Assembly (NCBI GenBank): GCA_913060705.1
Contig: CAJXTX010000001.1
Location: 186,001-250,000, forward strand
Length of the DNA stretch: 64,000 bases
DNA from: an uncultured Bacteroidota bacterium
GTDB lineage: Bacteria; Bacteroidota; Bacteroidia; Flavobacteriales; Flavobacteriaceae
Direction of reading: 5' to 3'
Numbering within the stretch: position 1 is the first letter of the stretch; each line of letters opens with the position of its first letter. Made by a program: the position numbers and the translations under genes. Positions 27,477-36,915 of the stretch are shown piece after piece. The notes beneath the pieces are model-generated. The model did no database searches. It saw only the letters and a list, made by a program, of their open reading frames with translations, and was not told where the DNA came from.

Positions 27477-28667
27477 ATGAAAACAGCATATATAGTTAAA
27501 GCCTACAGAACAGCGGTCGGAAAAGCCCCAAGAGGATTGTTCCGATTTAAAAGACCTGATGAACTCGCTGCAGAAACCATGCGTCATATGCTCGATCAAG
27601 TTCCACAACTCGATAAGAAGCGTATAGATGATGTCATTCTTGGAAGTGCGATGCCTGAGGCAGAGCAAGGTTTAAACGTGGCCCGCCTAGTGGCTTTAAT
27701 GGGGTCTGATACAGAAAGTATTGCAGGAGTTACTGTCAATCGTTACTGTGCATCGGGTTTAGAAACCATTGCACTCGCCACGGCTAAAATCCAATCGGGT
27801 ATGGCAGATTGCATTATTGCAGGCGGAATGGAGAGCATGAGCTACATCCCCATGGGAGGATACAAGCCCGCTCCTGATTATAACAGCGCTATCACAGGGC
27901 ATTCTGATTATTATTGGAATATGGGACTCACTGCCGAAGAGGTGGCTAAACAATACAAGGTGAATCGCGAAGATCAAGATCAATTTGCCTTCGAGTCACA
28001 TCAAAAGGCATTAGCCGCACTAGCTGAAAACAGATTTAAGGATCAGATTGTACCGATTACAGTTAACGAGATTTATCTTGATAGCAACCAGAAACGCGCA
28101 GAACGCTCTTATGTGGTCGATACCGATGAAGGTCCCCGTGCTGACACGAGTCTTGAAAAGCTTGGAAAATTACGTCCTGTGTTCGCCGATGGAGGAACGG
28201 TTACTGCTGGTAATGCCTCTCAAATGAGTGACGGCGCAGCCTTTACCCTAGTGATGAGCGAAGAGATGGTTAAAGAACTCCAACTCGAGCCGATTGCGCG
28301 TTTGGTAAGCTATGCCGCTACCGGTGTCCCACCACGAATCATGGGGATCGGACCTGTTGAGGCGATTCCAAAGGCCTTGAAAATGGCACACTTGAAAAAA
28401 GAGGATGTACTCATTACTGAACTCAATGAGGCATTTGCTGCCCAATCACTGGCCGTTATCCGTGAACTTGATTTAGATCCTTCAACGGTAAATGTCAACG
28501 GAGGAGCGATAGCCCTTGGCCACCCCTTGGGTTGCACCGGAACTAAATTGAGCGTACAGCTCTTTGATGAAATGCGTCAACGCAGTTTGAAAGGCAAACA
28601 CGGAATGGTTACGATGTGCGTCGGAACCGGTCAAGGCGCAGCAGGAATATTTGAATTTATTGCTTAA
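27477..28667 (+). CDS. fadA: Acetyl-CoA acyltransferase (3-ketoacyl-CoA thiolase)
   Basis: A 396-residue thiolase that cleaves 3-ketoacyl-CoA with CoA to release acetyl-CoA, the last step of each beta-oxidation round. The nucleophile is Cys91 in [13 protein letters not shown]. The second site is [14 protein letters not shown] with His349, and the acid/base cysteine is Cys381 in [10 protein letters not shown]. All three active-site positions are intact and the length is normal. It sits 4 bases after the FadN-like gene, with which it would work as a complex or metabolic pair. Confidence 0.94.
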   Translation: MKTAYIVKAYRTAVGKAPRGLFRFKRPDELAAETMRHMLDQVPQLDKKRIDDVILGSAMPEAEQGLNVARLVALMGSDTESIAGVTVNRYCASGLETIALATAKIQSGMADCIIAGGMESMSYIPMGGYKPAPDYNSAITGHSDYYWNMGLTAEEVAKQYKVNREDQDQFAFESHQKALAALAENRFKDQIVPITVNEIYLDSNQKRAERSYVVDTDEGPRADTSLEKLGKLRPVFADGGTVTAGNASQMSDGAAFTLVMSEEMVKELQLEPIARLVSYAATGVPPRIMGIGPVEAIPKALKMAHLKKEDVLITELNEAFAAQSLAVIRELDLDPSTVNVNGGAIALGHPLGCTGTKLSVQLFDEMRQRSLKGKHGMVTMCVGTGQGAAGIFEFIA

Positions 28668-28677
28668 ACCTACAGTT

Positions 28678-30498
28678 ATGGAAGAGAAAACAGCAACTAC
28701 AACACACATTAGAGGCGGACAGTTTATTGTCAAAACCCCTACTCCAGAAGCGATCTTCACCCTAGAAGATCTCTCTGAGGACCAAAAAATGATGCGCGAA
28801 AGCACCAAAGAATTTGCTGAACGTGAGCTATGGGCGCACTGGGAACGCTTTGAGAAAAAGGATTACGAATACACCAAGCAATGCATGCAAAAAGCGGGTG
28901 AGCTTGGCCTATTGAGTATAGCAGTACCAGAAGCATACGGAGGTATGGGAATGGGATTCGTTTCAACCATGCTCGTTTGCGATTACATCTCTGGTGTCAC
29001 CGGTTCGTTTAGCACCGCATTCGGAGCACATACAGGCATCGGAACCATGCCGATCACCCTCTACGGAACAGAAGAGCAAAAACAAAAGTATGTTCCTAAA
29101 CTCGCCAGTGGTGAATGGTTTGGCTCGTATTGCCTTACAGAGCCTGGTGCCGGATCTGACGCCAACTCAGGAAAGACAAAAGCGGTACTCTCTGAAGACA
29201 AGACGCATTATCTGATTACCGGTCAGAAAATGTGGATCTCTAATGCCGGCTTTGCCGATCTTTTTATCGTTTTCGCTCGTATTGAGGACGATAAATACAT
29301 TACCGGTTTTATCGTTGAGAACGATCCAAACAACGGTATCAGTTACGGAGAAGAAGAAAAGAAACTAGGTATCCACTCCTCTTCTACCCGTCAAGTCTTT
29401 TTTAACGAGACCAAGGTACCCGTTGAGAATATGTTATCAGAGCGTGGTAACGGATTCAAGATTGCAATGAACGCCCTCAATGTAGGTCGTATCAAGCTTG
29501 CCGCAGCATGCTTAGATGCAGAAAGACGTGTAATTCGAGAGGCGACCAAATACGCAAAAGAACGCGTGCAGTTTAAAACTCCAATCGCCAATTTTGGAGC
29601 GATCAAAGAAAAACTCGCCTTAATGGCCACGCAATGTTACGTCGACGAATCGGCCTGTTACCGTGCCGCAAGCGATATCGAAAACAGCATCAACGCAAGA
29701 CTCGCGAAGGGTGAATCGCATCAAGATGCTGAGCTAAAAGGGGTTGAAGAATTTGCGATCGAGTGCTCGATCTTAAAGGTCATTGTGTCTGAACATATAC
29801 AAGACTGTAGCGACCAAGGGTTGCAGATTTACGGAGGAATGGGATTCAGTGCAGATGCACCCATGGAATCTGCATGGAGAGACGCTAGAATCTCTAGAAT
29901 TTATGAAGGAACCAATGAGATCAACCGAATGCTTTCTGTAGGTATGTTGATTAAGAAAGCCATGAAGGGACACGTTGACCTATTGGGCCCTGCCTATGCC
30001 GTGAAAGAAGAACTTATGGGCATTCCTGATTTTGAAGTGCCCGATTTTAGTGCGCCATTGAGCCAAGAAGTTGACCTTGTAAAAAGACTAAAGAAGGTGT
30101 TTCTGATGGTGGCTGGAGCTGCAGTTGAGAAATTTGGAACCGAGCTAGAATCGCATCAAATGCTACTCATGGCAGCAGCGGATATTTTGATTGAAATCTA
30201 TATGGCAGAGTCTGCAATTTACCGTACTCTGAAAAACATCGACCGTTATGGAGCTGATGCTCAAAAAGTGCAAATCGCTATGACTGAGCTCTATGTCTTT
30301 AATGCTGTAGAAACCATTACCACTAAGGCAAAAGAAGGTATTGCTTCGATTGCTGAAGGAGACGAACAAAAAGGTATGCTCATGGGGCTCAAACGTTTCA
30401 CCAAATACCATCAATTACCCAATATTGGTGAACTTAAAGAGGTGATTTCAGAGGCCATCAAAGAAAAAGATGGATACACCTTTGACGCCATCGCCTAA
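28678..30498 (+). CDS. fadE: Acyl-CoA dehydrogenase (FadE-like)
   Basis: A 606-residue FAD-dependent acyl-CoA dehydrogenase, longer than the 380-residue short forms because of a C-terminal helical extension (about residues 430-606), as in Bacillus FadE. Motifs are YCLTEPGAGSD, KMWISNAGFADLF, and the catalytic glutamate Glu410 in IYEGTNEI. It makes the trans-2-enoyl-CoA used by the FadN-like enzyme. The start at 28678 (MEEKTATT) is chosen because it lies after the thiolase stop; a Met 9 codons earlier overlaps the thiolase end. A terminator follows, closing the operon. Confidence 0.92.
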   Translation: MEEKTATTTHIRGGQFIVKTPTPEAIFTLEDLSEDQKMMRESTKEFAERELWAHWERFEKKDYEYTKQCMQKAGELGLLSIAVPEAYGGMGMGFVSTMLVCDYISGVTGSFSTAFGAHTGIGTMPITLYGTEEQKQKYVPKLASGEWFGSYCLTEPGAGSDANSGKTKAVLSEDKTHYLITGQKMWISNAGFADLFIVFARIEDDKYITGFIVENDPNNGISYGEEEKKLGIHSSSTRQVFFNETKVPVENMLSERGNGFKIAMNALNVGRIKLAAACLDAERRVIREATKYAKERVQFKTPIANFGAIKEKLALMATQCYVDESACYRAASDIENSINARLAKGESHQDAELKGVEEFAIECSILKVIVSEHIQDCSDQGLQIYGGMGFSADAPMESAWRDARISRIYEGTNEINRMLSVGMLIKKAMKGHVDLLGPAYAVKEELMGIPDFEVPDFSAPLSQEVDLVKRLKKVFLMVAGAAVEKFGTELESHQMLLMAAADILIEIYMAESAIYRTLKNIDRYGADAQKVQIAMTELYVFNAVETITTKAKEGIASIAEGDEQKGMLMGLKRFTKYHQLPNIGELKEVISEAIKEKDGYTFDAIA

Positions 30499-30522
30499 AA
30501 TAGAGCAATACGCATAAAACAG

Positions 30523-30549
30523 AAGGCCGCAGTATTGTGGCCTTTTTTT
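30523..30549 (+). terminator. Rho-independent terminator of the fad operon
   Basis: AAGGCCGC, loop AGTATT, GTGGCCTT forms an 8-bp stem with one G-T pair, followed by seven T. It starts 24 bp after the fadE-like stop. Confidence 0.85.
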
Positions 30550-30550
30550 A

Positions 30551-30579
30551 TTGTGATTCATGACGAACCGCTATATTTA
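30551..30579 (+). promoter_or_regulatory. Putative promoter of the M28 peptidase gene
   Basis: TTG (30551-30553) and TATATTTA (30572-30579, one mismatch to TAnnTTTG) are 18 bases apart. The -7 element lies 16 bases before the ATG at 30596, and the in-frame Met at 30560 would lie upstream of it. Confidence 0.5.
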
Positions 30580-30595
30580 TAGAAACCTTATTTCT

Positions 30596-31936
30596 ATGAA
30601 AAACTATAGTTATAGCATCGTTCTGGGTCTCCTTCTGAGCACCTTTTCGGTACTCGGTCAAACCGATCCCAAGATCTATGATATCATTGAGGCTGTAAGC
30701 GCCGATCGCATTGAAAATACCGTTAAGAATCTTGTGGGTTTTGGTACCCGCCACACCTTAAGCGACACCCTCTCAAACACAAGAGGTATTGGAGCTGCAC
30801 GTAGATATATTAAAGGTAAGTTTGATAGTATTTCTTCTGAATGCGGAGACTGCCTCGAGGTATTCTATCAGCATAATTTCTTTCCGAAAGGCACCAACGA
30901 GCGTATCGTAAAGGACGTTGATATTGTTAATGTTGTAGCTATTAAACGGGGGACAAAAAATCCGAATCACTTTATCATTATGAGTGGAGATATCGACTCG
31001 CGGGTAAGTGATCCGACCGATTACACCTCCACTAGCCCAGGCGCAAACGACAATGCCAGCGGAATGGCCGGAACCATTGAAGCCGCTCGCGTCCTTTCGC
31101 AGTACGAATTTGATAATAGTATCATTTTTGTAGGGCTTTCAGGCGAAGAACAAGGGCTTTTCGGAGGGCAAGGGCTTGCGGCTTATGCCAAGGATAAAGG
31201 ATGGAACATCATTGGAATTCTCAACAACGACATGATTGGTAACATCACAGGAGTAGATGGATATACCAGTAATAAAGATTTTAGAATTTTTTCAGAACCC
31301 GTCCCTGTTACCGAATCTGAACGTGCACGAAGAGCGCGCCGTTTTTATGGAGGTGAGGTAGATGGTCACTCGCGTCAACTCGCACGCTACGTACATCGTC
31401 TTACCACCACCTATATGCCTGACATGAACCCCATGATGATCTACCGCTTAGATCGATTCGGAAGAGGAGGACATCACAGACCTTTTAACGACGCCGGGTT
31501 TGCGGGTATACGCATCATGGAAGCCCATGAGAATTACACCCAACAACACCAAGACATTCGCACCGAAAACGGAATCAATTATGGCGACACCTTTGAACAT
31601 GTCAACTTTCCGTATGCGGCAAAACTAACAGCGGTAAACGCCATCACCTTAGCCTCTTTAGCCTGGGCACCGCTGGCTCCTGAAAAAGTAGGGATTGGCG
31701 GCATTGTTGAAGCAAACGCCCGCCTCAACTGGTCTGAAGTGGCAGAGGCATCTCATTACAAGGTGCATTGGCGCCCCACTACTGCAGCCCAATGGGAGAG
31801 TTCTAGAGCAATACACAACGCTACCGAGCACACCCTAAAAGGGGTCGTAATTGACAATTTCTTCTTCGGAGTCTCAGCGGTAAGTAAAGACGGACATGAA
31901 AGCCTTGTGGTCTTTCCAAATGAAATCATTCGATAA
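30596..31936 (+). CDS. Secreted M28 family metallopeptidase with C-terminal Fn3-like domain
   Basis: A 446-residue exported zinc aminopeptidase-like protein. The signal peptide is MKNYSYSIVLGLLLSTFSVL, cleaved near Gly-Gln. The peptidase core has PGANDNASG (bridging Asp), GLSGEEQGLFGG (catalytic Glu and ligand Glu), LNNDMIGN and a late His (YTQQHQDIRT). The first zinc ligand, His in the family motif GHxDS, is replaced by Asp132 (SGDIDS). The last about 85 residues (VGIGGIVEANARLNWSEVAEASHYKVHWR in parts) look like an Fn3 domain. It probably degrades peptides at the cell surface or in the periplasm. Own promoter; the next gene is also secreted. Confidence 0.85.
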   Translation: MKNYSYSIVLGLLLSTFSVLGQTDPKIYDIIEAVSADRIENTVKNLVGFGTRHTLSDTLSNTRGIGAARRYIKGKFDSISSECGDCLEVFYQHNFFPKGTNERIVKDVDIVNVVAIKRGTKNPNHFIIMSGDIDSRVSDPTDYTSTSPGANDNASGMAGTIEAARVLSQYEFDNSIIFVGLSGEEQGLFGGQGLAAYAKDKGWNIIGILNNDMIGNITGVDGYTSNKDFRIFSEPVPVTESERARRARRFYGGEVDGHSRQLARYVHRLTTTYMPDMNPMMIYRLDRFGRGGHHRPFNDAGFAGIRIMEAHENYTQQHQDIRTENGINYGDTFEHVNFPYAAKLTAVNAITLASLAWAPLAPEKVGIGGIVEANARLNWSEVAEASHYKVHWRPTTAAQWESSRAIHNATEHTLKGVVIDNFFFGVSAVSKDGHESLVVFPNEIIR

Positions 31937-31966
31937 TTCAATTTCAACTATTCACACCAACGATTT

Positions 31967-34900
31967 ATGAAAAATAGTTTACTCTTTGGTTTACTACTCA
32001 GCAGCGTTTTCACTTTCGCTCAAGAGTTTAACATGGATTTAGCGCAAGACCTAAAGCCAAGAAATATTGGCCCCGCAGGTATGAGTGGCCGTGTTACCGC
32101 TATCGATGTGGTGACAGAAGATCCGGATATCATCTATGCGGGTACAGCCTCTGGTGGGTTGTGGAAATCGACCTCTGGTGGAACCACATGGACGCCTATT
32201 TTCGATAACGAATCGACGGCTTCAATCGGAGCCGTGGCAATCGACCCTTCGAATGCTTCAGTGATATGGGTAGGTACAGGTGAAGGAAACCCAAGAAATA
32301 GTCTAAATGGCGGCTATGGGGTATTTCGCTCCTTAGATGCAGGTAAGACATGGACCTCTATGGGTCTTGAAAAAACAAGACACATTCACCGCATCCTCAT
32401 CGACCCAAGCGATTCGAATACCGTTTATGTCGGAGCCATTGGGTCTCCGTGGGGGGCTCATAAAGAGCGTGGTGTGTACAAAACCACCGATGGCGGAAAA
32501 ACGTGGAAGCAAGTACTCTTTACCAATACCTTGAGTGGTGTTGGTGATATGGTCATGGACCCTAAAAATCCGAATAAGTTGTTGGTAGGAATGTGGGAAC
32601 ACAAAAGAGATCCCTGGTTTTTCAAGTCTGGTGGTCAAGGTAGTGGCTTATACCTCACCTACGACGGAGGTGAAAGCTGGAAGAAGCTCTCTGATAAGGA
32701 GGGACTCCCAGAGGGCGAATTAGGCCGTATCGGATTAGCCATTGCACCCAGTAATACCAACATAGTCTATGCACTAGTAGAGGCAAAGAAAAATGCGCTT
32801 TATCGCTCTTCAGATGGAGGAGAAAAATGGGAAAAAGTGAACGACAAAGAAGAGATCGGAAACCGTCCGTTCTACTACTCAGACATTGCGGTCGATCCTT
32901 CTAACGAAAACCGTATTTACAGCGTGTTTACCTATGTAAACGTTTCAGAGGATGGCGGCAAAAGTTTTAAGGAGCTCATGCCTGCCTATAACGTATCCAA
33001 TGGGGTCCACCCGGACCATCACGCTTGGTATATTCATCCGAAAGATCCAGATTTCATGATCAACGGAAACGACGGTGGATTGAACATCACAAGGGATCGC
33101 GGAAAATCTTGGCGCTTTGCCGATAATATTCCGGTCGGTCAATTCTATCACGTGGCCGTCGATAATGAATTCCCTTACAACGTTTACGGCGGGATGCAAG
33201 ACAACGGATCGTGGCGCGGACCAGCCTATGTTTGGAAGGCCCAAGGCATTCGCAACAGTTACTGGCAAGAAATCTCATTTGGAGACGGATTCGATGTGGT
33301 TCCTGATCCAGACGATTCGCGCTATGGTTATTCAATGAGTCAGCAAGGAAACGTAGTGCGCTACGATTATATAACCGGAAATAATTACGGGGTACGCCCT
33401 ACCCCACCAGATGAAACTACAGAGCTCAGATTCAATTGGAACTCAGGGATAGGACAAGACCCTTTTGACAGTTCAACGGTCTATTTCGGGAGTCAGTTTG
33501 TTCACAAGAGTACCGATAAAGGATTAACCTGGAGCGTCATCTCACCTGACCTTACCACGAATGACCCCGAGAAACAAAAGCAAAGTGAAAGTGGTGGATT
33601 AACGATGGACGCGACTGGGGCAGAAAATCACTGTACTATATTGGTGATCGAGCCCTCTAAAGCCGAAAAGAACTTCTTATGGGTGGGTACAGACGACGGA
33701 CGTGTGCACTACACCAAAGACGGAGGCAACCAATGGACTGAGGTGACTTCAAACCTAAAAGGCCTTCCGAAAGGCTCATGGATTGCTCAGATTAAAGCTT
33801 CTGAAACCAATCCAGGAGAAGCCTTTCTTATCGCCAATGATTACAGAAGGTTCAACTATACCCCTTACGCTTATCACACAACCAACTACGGAAAATCTTG
33901 GGAACGTATCGTGGACGAATCTGATGTGAGCAGTTACACCCTCTCTATCATTCAAGATCCAGAATACCCGAATCTACTCTTTCTAGGCACAGATGACGGC
34001 CTTTATCTTTCATTAGATAAAGGAAAAAATTGGACCAAATACACCAATGGATTCCCAACGGTATCTACTAAAGACCTGCTCATTCACCCTCGTGAAAAAG
34101 ACCTTGTTATCGGAACATTCGGAAGAGCACTTTGGGTATTAGATGATATTAGACCATTACAACAACTCTCTAGTCGCTCAAGCTTGCTTGATGAAGAAAT
34201 TGTGGTATTTGATGCGCCAACCGCATATCACGCCGCATATCAGCAGCCAACCGGGTCTCGCTTTGGGGCAGATGCCCTATTTAATGGCGAAAATCGCCCT
34301 TCAGGAGGTCGTATTAGTTATTACATCAAACAAGGGGCTGAGGGAATGAAAACAAAAGACAGTATTCACCTTTTTGTTCTAAAAGAAGCAGATACTATTC
34401 GTCATCTCAAAATAAAACGTCCTGATAAACCAGGTTTTCACCGCACAGGCTGGAGATTAGACGAAAAAGGCGTAGTAAACCCTTCAAGAAATTTACGCAA
34501 GAGCTCACGTGAGCCTTCAGGAGCAGATGTACTCCCGGGTACTTACACGCTGGTCGCACAAGTCGGAGATCACGTATCTCAAGCTACTATTGAAGTAGGT
34601 CTTGACCCTAGATTGAACAGTTCTTTAGAAGATGCCCAAGCAGTATATCAGGCGACTAAAGCATTAGAGGCCTTAACCGCTGAAGTAACGGCTTCAACCA
34701 CCCGTCTAGCGAAGGCCAATGCTCAGATTAAGGCCTTTGAGGCCCAATTGAAGGCCAATGAAACGCAACTCAAAGATGAGGACAAAGAAGCGCTTAAAAC
34801 GATAAAGTCAGAGATTACTGCGCTTCAAGACAAGGTTTTCGGAAAAGAAGACAAGCGTCAAGGAATTACGCGTAATCCTGAGATGACAATTCTTACGCGC

Positions 34901-35095
34901 ATTCGAAATGCATCACGCTATGTTCAAAGTCGTAAAACAGGCCTAACAGCAACCGAAGAAAAATTGATGGAATACGCTGAAAATGCAGTTCAAACGTACA
35001 ACGAAGAAGTCACTGCCTTTTTTGATACGAAATGGAAGGGATTTGTAGAGGGTATGAGTCCGCTACAGGCCCCTGTGCTTTCATCAATAGAGTAA
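31967..35095 (+). CDS. Secreted sortilin/BNR-like beta-propeller protein
   Basis: A 1042-residue protein with signal peptide MKNSLLFGLLLSSVFTFAQ. The bulk is a propeller built from sortilin (VPS10)/BNR-type repeats. Asp-box-like units recur as SGGLWKSTSGGTTWTP, GVFRSLDAGKTWTSM, GVYKTTDGGKTWKQV, ALYRSSDGGEKWEKV and HKSTDKGLTWSVI. A separate C-terminal region follows residue about 740, including a charged coiled coil (about 890-970, rich in A, E, K, Q). Databases usually call such proteins glycosyl hydrolase or WD40/YVTN-like; enzymatic activity is unproven and binding is equally likely. It may form a unit with the M28 peptidase 30 bp upstream. Confidence 0.82.
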   Translation: MKNSLLFGLLLSSVFTFAQEFNMDLAQDLKPRNIGPAGMSGRVTAIDVVTEDPDIIYAGTASGGLWKSTSGGTTWTPIFDNESTASIGAVAIDPSNASVIWVGTGEGNPRNSLNGGYGVFRSLDAGKTWTSMGLEKTRHIHRILIDPSDSNTVYVGAIGSPWGAHKERGVYKTTDGGKTWKQVLFTNTLSGVGDMVMDPKNPNKLLVGMWEHKRDPWFFKSGGQGSGLYLTYDGGESWKKLSDKEGLPEGELGRIGLAIAPSNTNIVYALVEAKKNALYRSSDGGEKWEKVNDKEEIGNRPFYYSDIAVDPSNENRIYSVFTYVNVSEDGGKSFKELMPAYNVSNGVHPDHHAWYIHPKDPDFMINGNDGGLNITRDRGKSWRFADNIPVGQFYHVAVDNEFPYNVYGGMQDNGSWRGPAYVWKAQGIRNSYWQEISFGDGFDVVPDPDDSRYGYSMSQQGNVVRYDYITGNNYGVRPTPPDETTELRFNWNSGIGQDPFDSSTVYFGSQFVHKSTDKGLTWSVISPDLTTNDPEKQKQSESGGLTMDATGAENHCTILVIEPSKAEKNFLWVGTDDGRVHYTKDGGNQWTEVTSNLKGLPKGSWIAQIKASETNPGEAFLIANDYRRFNYTPYAYHTTNYGKSWERIVDESDVSSYTLSIIQDPEYPNLLFLGTDDGLYLSLDKGKNWTKYTNGFPTVSTKDLLIHPREKDLVIGTFGRALWVLDDIRPLQQLSSRSSLLDEEIVVFDAPTAYHAAYQQPTGSRFGADALFNGENRPSGGRISYYIKQGAEGMKTKDSIHLFVLKEADTIRHLKIKRPDKPGFHRTGWRLDEKGVVNPSRNLRKSSREPSGADVLPGTYTLVAQVGDHVSQATIEVGLDPRLNSSLEDAQAVYQATKALEALTAEVTASTTRLAKANAQIKAFEAQLKANETQLKDEDKEALKTIKSEITALQDKVFGKEDKRQGITRNPEMTILTRIRNASRYVQSRKTGLTATEEKLMEYAENAVQTYNEEVTAFFDTKWKGFVEGMSPLQAPVLSSIE

Positions 35096-35102
35096 ATACC
35101 TC

Positions 35103-35714
35103 ATGTACATTCGTGACCAGCATAACAATACTGAATTTGTAGAGGCCCTAGCCTTTATTGAAACTCTTTCGTTTGGTGTGCTGGTCAGCGATGTAGCGGG
35201 CAGAACCTGGGGAGTACATCTGCCCTTTATCGTCAACGCCGACCATTCTCTGAGCTCACACATGGCAAAGTCAAATCCCTTAGCAAAGCAATGGATAGAC
35301 GGAGAACTACCCAATGAGGTGATGTGTATTTTTAAGGGTGCAGGAGCCTATATTTCAGGATCATGGTACCTTCAAGAAGAGGTTTCGACTTACGATTATT
35401 CTGCTCTTCACCTTTATGCAAAAGTTGAGCTGTTAGATGCAGAAGAAACCTTACACGATTTAGAGGTGCTCATAGACCGACATGAATCGATCCAAAAGAA
35501 TCCGAAACCTATGGCGGACTATAATCAGACTACACTCTCTCAATACCGAGGAGTACTCGGATTCAAGTTGCACCCCACCGATTTTTATTTCGCTCAAAAA
35601 TTATCTCAAGAACGCACGGAAGATTTGCATGAGGTCATCCGTCATCTAGAAAACGGCACAGCAGAAGAGCAACGTGTAGCTCAAGATATTAAGAAGAAAA
35701 GTAGTATTAAATGA
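35103..35714 (+). CDS. PaiB-like FMN-binding protein
   Basis: A 203-residue protein of the PaiB family (FMN-binding split-barrel). Recognisable segments are MYIRDQHNNTEF, FGVLVSDVAGRTWGVHLPF, SSHMAKSNPLAKQW, CIFKGAGAYISGSWY and VSTYDYSALHLYAKVEL, matching the AHLP.., HxARxNP, GPHAYISPSWY and VPTWNY landmarks of the family. B. subtilis PaiB was described as a transcriptional regulator, but the fold also suggests a flavin or heme-linked activity. It overlaps oxyR by 4 bp (ATGA), so a role linked to redox stress is a reasonable inference. Confidence 0.85.
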   Translation: MYIRDQHNNTEFVEALAFIETLSFGVLVSDVAGRTWGVHLPFIVNADHSLSSHMAKSNPLAKQWIDGELPNEVMCIFKGAGAYISGSWYLQEEVSTYDYSALHLYAKVELLDAEETLHDLEVLIDRHESIQKNPKPMADYNQTTLSQYRGVLGFKLHPTDFYFAQKLSQERTEDLHEVIRHLENGTAEEQRVAQDIKKKSSIK

Positions 35715-36655
35715 CCATCACCCAACTTCATTATCTCATTGCTGTCGCAGAACATCAGAATTTCACGGTAGCTGCAGAAAAGTCCTTTGTCACTCAGCCC
35801 ACCTTGAGCATGCAGATTGCCAAACTTGAAGAAGAGCTCAACGTGCGCTTGTTTGATCGCGGTACCAAACCGATCAAACTAACCGCAGTGGGTGAAAAAA
35901 TTGTAGAGCAGGCAAGACGTGTGGTAATTGAAGCCGAGCGCATCAAGGATATCGTTTCTGTAGAGAAAGGGTTTGTAGGAGGGCCTTATAATCTCGGTAT
36001 TATCCCTACCGTAATGCCCACTCTTCTTCCTATGTTTCTAGCGACTTTTATCAAAAAATACCCAAAGGTCAAACTCATTATCAAAGAGATGACCACTGAA
36101 GAAATAGCGGTTCAGCTCCGAGAAGGAAGACTCGACGGAGCTATTGCGGCAACCCCTTTAGGTTTTGATGACATTGTAGAGCGTCCGCTTTATTATGAAC
36201 CCTTTGTGGCCTACATTCCTGAAGATCACAGACTGAATACAAAAGCCACCTTAAAGAGCGAAGATTTACGACTAGATGAGGTTTTACTTCTAGAGGATGG
36301 ACATTGCTTTAGAGATGGTGTTATCAATCTATGTGGAGCTCCCAAACAATTAGATCCAAGCGAGTTTAGAATTGAGAGTGGGAGTTTTGAAACGCTTATC
36401 AAACTCTCAGACGAAAATATGGGTATGACCCTACTCCCCTATTTACACACACTCCAACTTAAAGAAGTTCAAGAACAACGGCTCAAACACTTCGAAAAAC
36501 CCGAGCCCGCTCGAGAGATAAGCTTGATCTATCACAAAAGTGAACTAAAACTTCAAATTACCACGGCACTAAAAGAAGTGATTAGCGCCGTGATAAGAGG
36601 AGCCATTAGCTTTCACGATGTAAAAATAATTTCGCCTAAACAGCGATCAGTGTAG
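35711..36655 (+). CDS. oxyR: Hydrogen-peroxide sensor OxyR (LysR family)
   Basis: A 314-residue LysR-type regulator. The winged helix occupies residues 1-60 (TITQLHYLIAVAEHQNFTVAAEKSFVTQPTLSMQ in parts). The regulatory domain holds EDGHCFRDGVINLCG, placing cysteines at residues 199 and 208, the same numbers as the peroxide-sensing pair of E. coli OxyR. This identifies it as OxyR rather than a generic LysR protein. It is coupled to the PaiB-like gene by a 4-bp overlap and is convergent with a small gene, its 3' end overlapping by 20 bp. trxB lies nearby on the other strand. Confidence 0.93.
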   Translation: MTITQLHYLIAVAEHQNFTVAAEKSFVTQPTLSMQIAKLEEELNVRLFDRGTKPIKLTAVGEKIVEQARRVVIEAERIKDIVSVEKGFVGGPYNLGIIPTVMPTLLPMFLATFIKKYPKVKLIIKEMTTEEIAVQLREGRLDGAIAATPLGFDDIVERPLYYEPFVAYIPEDHRLNTKATLKSEDLRLDEVLLLEDGHCFRDGVINLCGAPKQLDPSEFRIESGSFETLIKLSDENMGMTLLPYLHTLQLKEVQEQRLKHFEKPEPAREISLIYHKSELKLQITTALKEVISAVIRGAISFHDVKIISPKQRSV

Positions 36656-36833
36656 GAGTGGCCATTAAGGCGTGTTTCAAAAGGGGCTTATCGTTGACAT
36701 AATCTCTGAGCCATTCCACCAGGGCAGACCATTCGTGTGCTTGCAAGCCTCGCTTGGCCTTCTGTACTTCTTTTAAGAATAAATCACGATCAAAGCTTAC
36801 CTTTTCTAAAATCGATTGGGTGTATCGTAACAT
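36636..36833 (-). CDS. Small helical protein of unknown function
   Basis: A 65-residue basic protein starting MLRYTQSILEKVSFDRDLFLKE and followed by a second amphipathic stretch (LQAHEWSALVEWLRDYV). An in-frame Met four codons upstream (36845) is possible, but the MxxYTxxILxKVSFD opening resembles the start of small proteins I associate with flavobacterial genomes; no function is known to me. It overlaps the 3' end of oxyR by 20 bp on the opposite strand. Base composition and residue pattern look like a true gene rather than a shadow, but confidence is moderate. Confidence 0.55.
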   Translation of the reverse strand: MLRYTQSILEKVSFDRDLFLKEVQKAKRGLQAHEWSALVEWLRDYVNDKPLLKHALMATPTLIAV

Positions 36834-36915
36834 TTTATTTCTCATGAACTACATTTTTAGCTCTATGAAATTAAATGCTACTTCAAAAAAAGACTGCTAA
36901 GAGATCGTTAAAATT

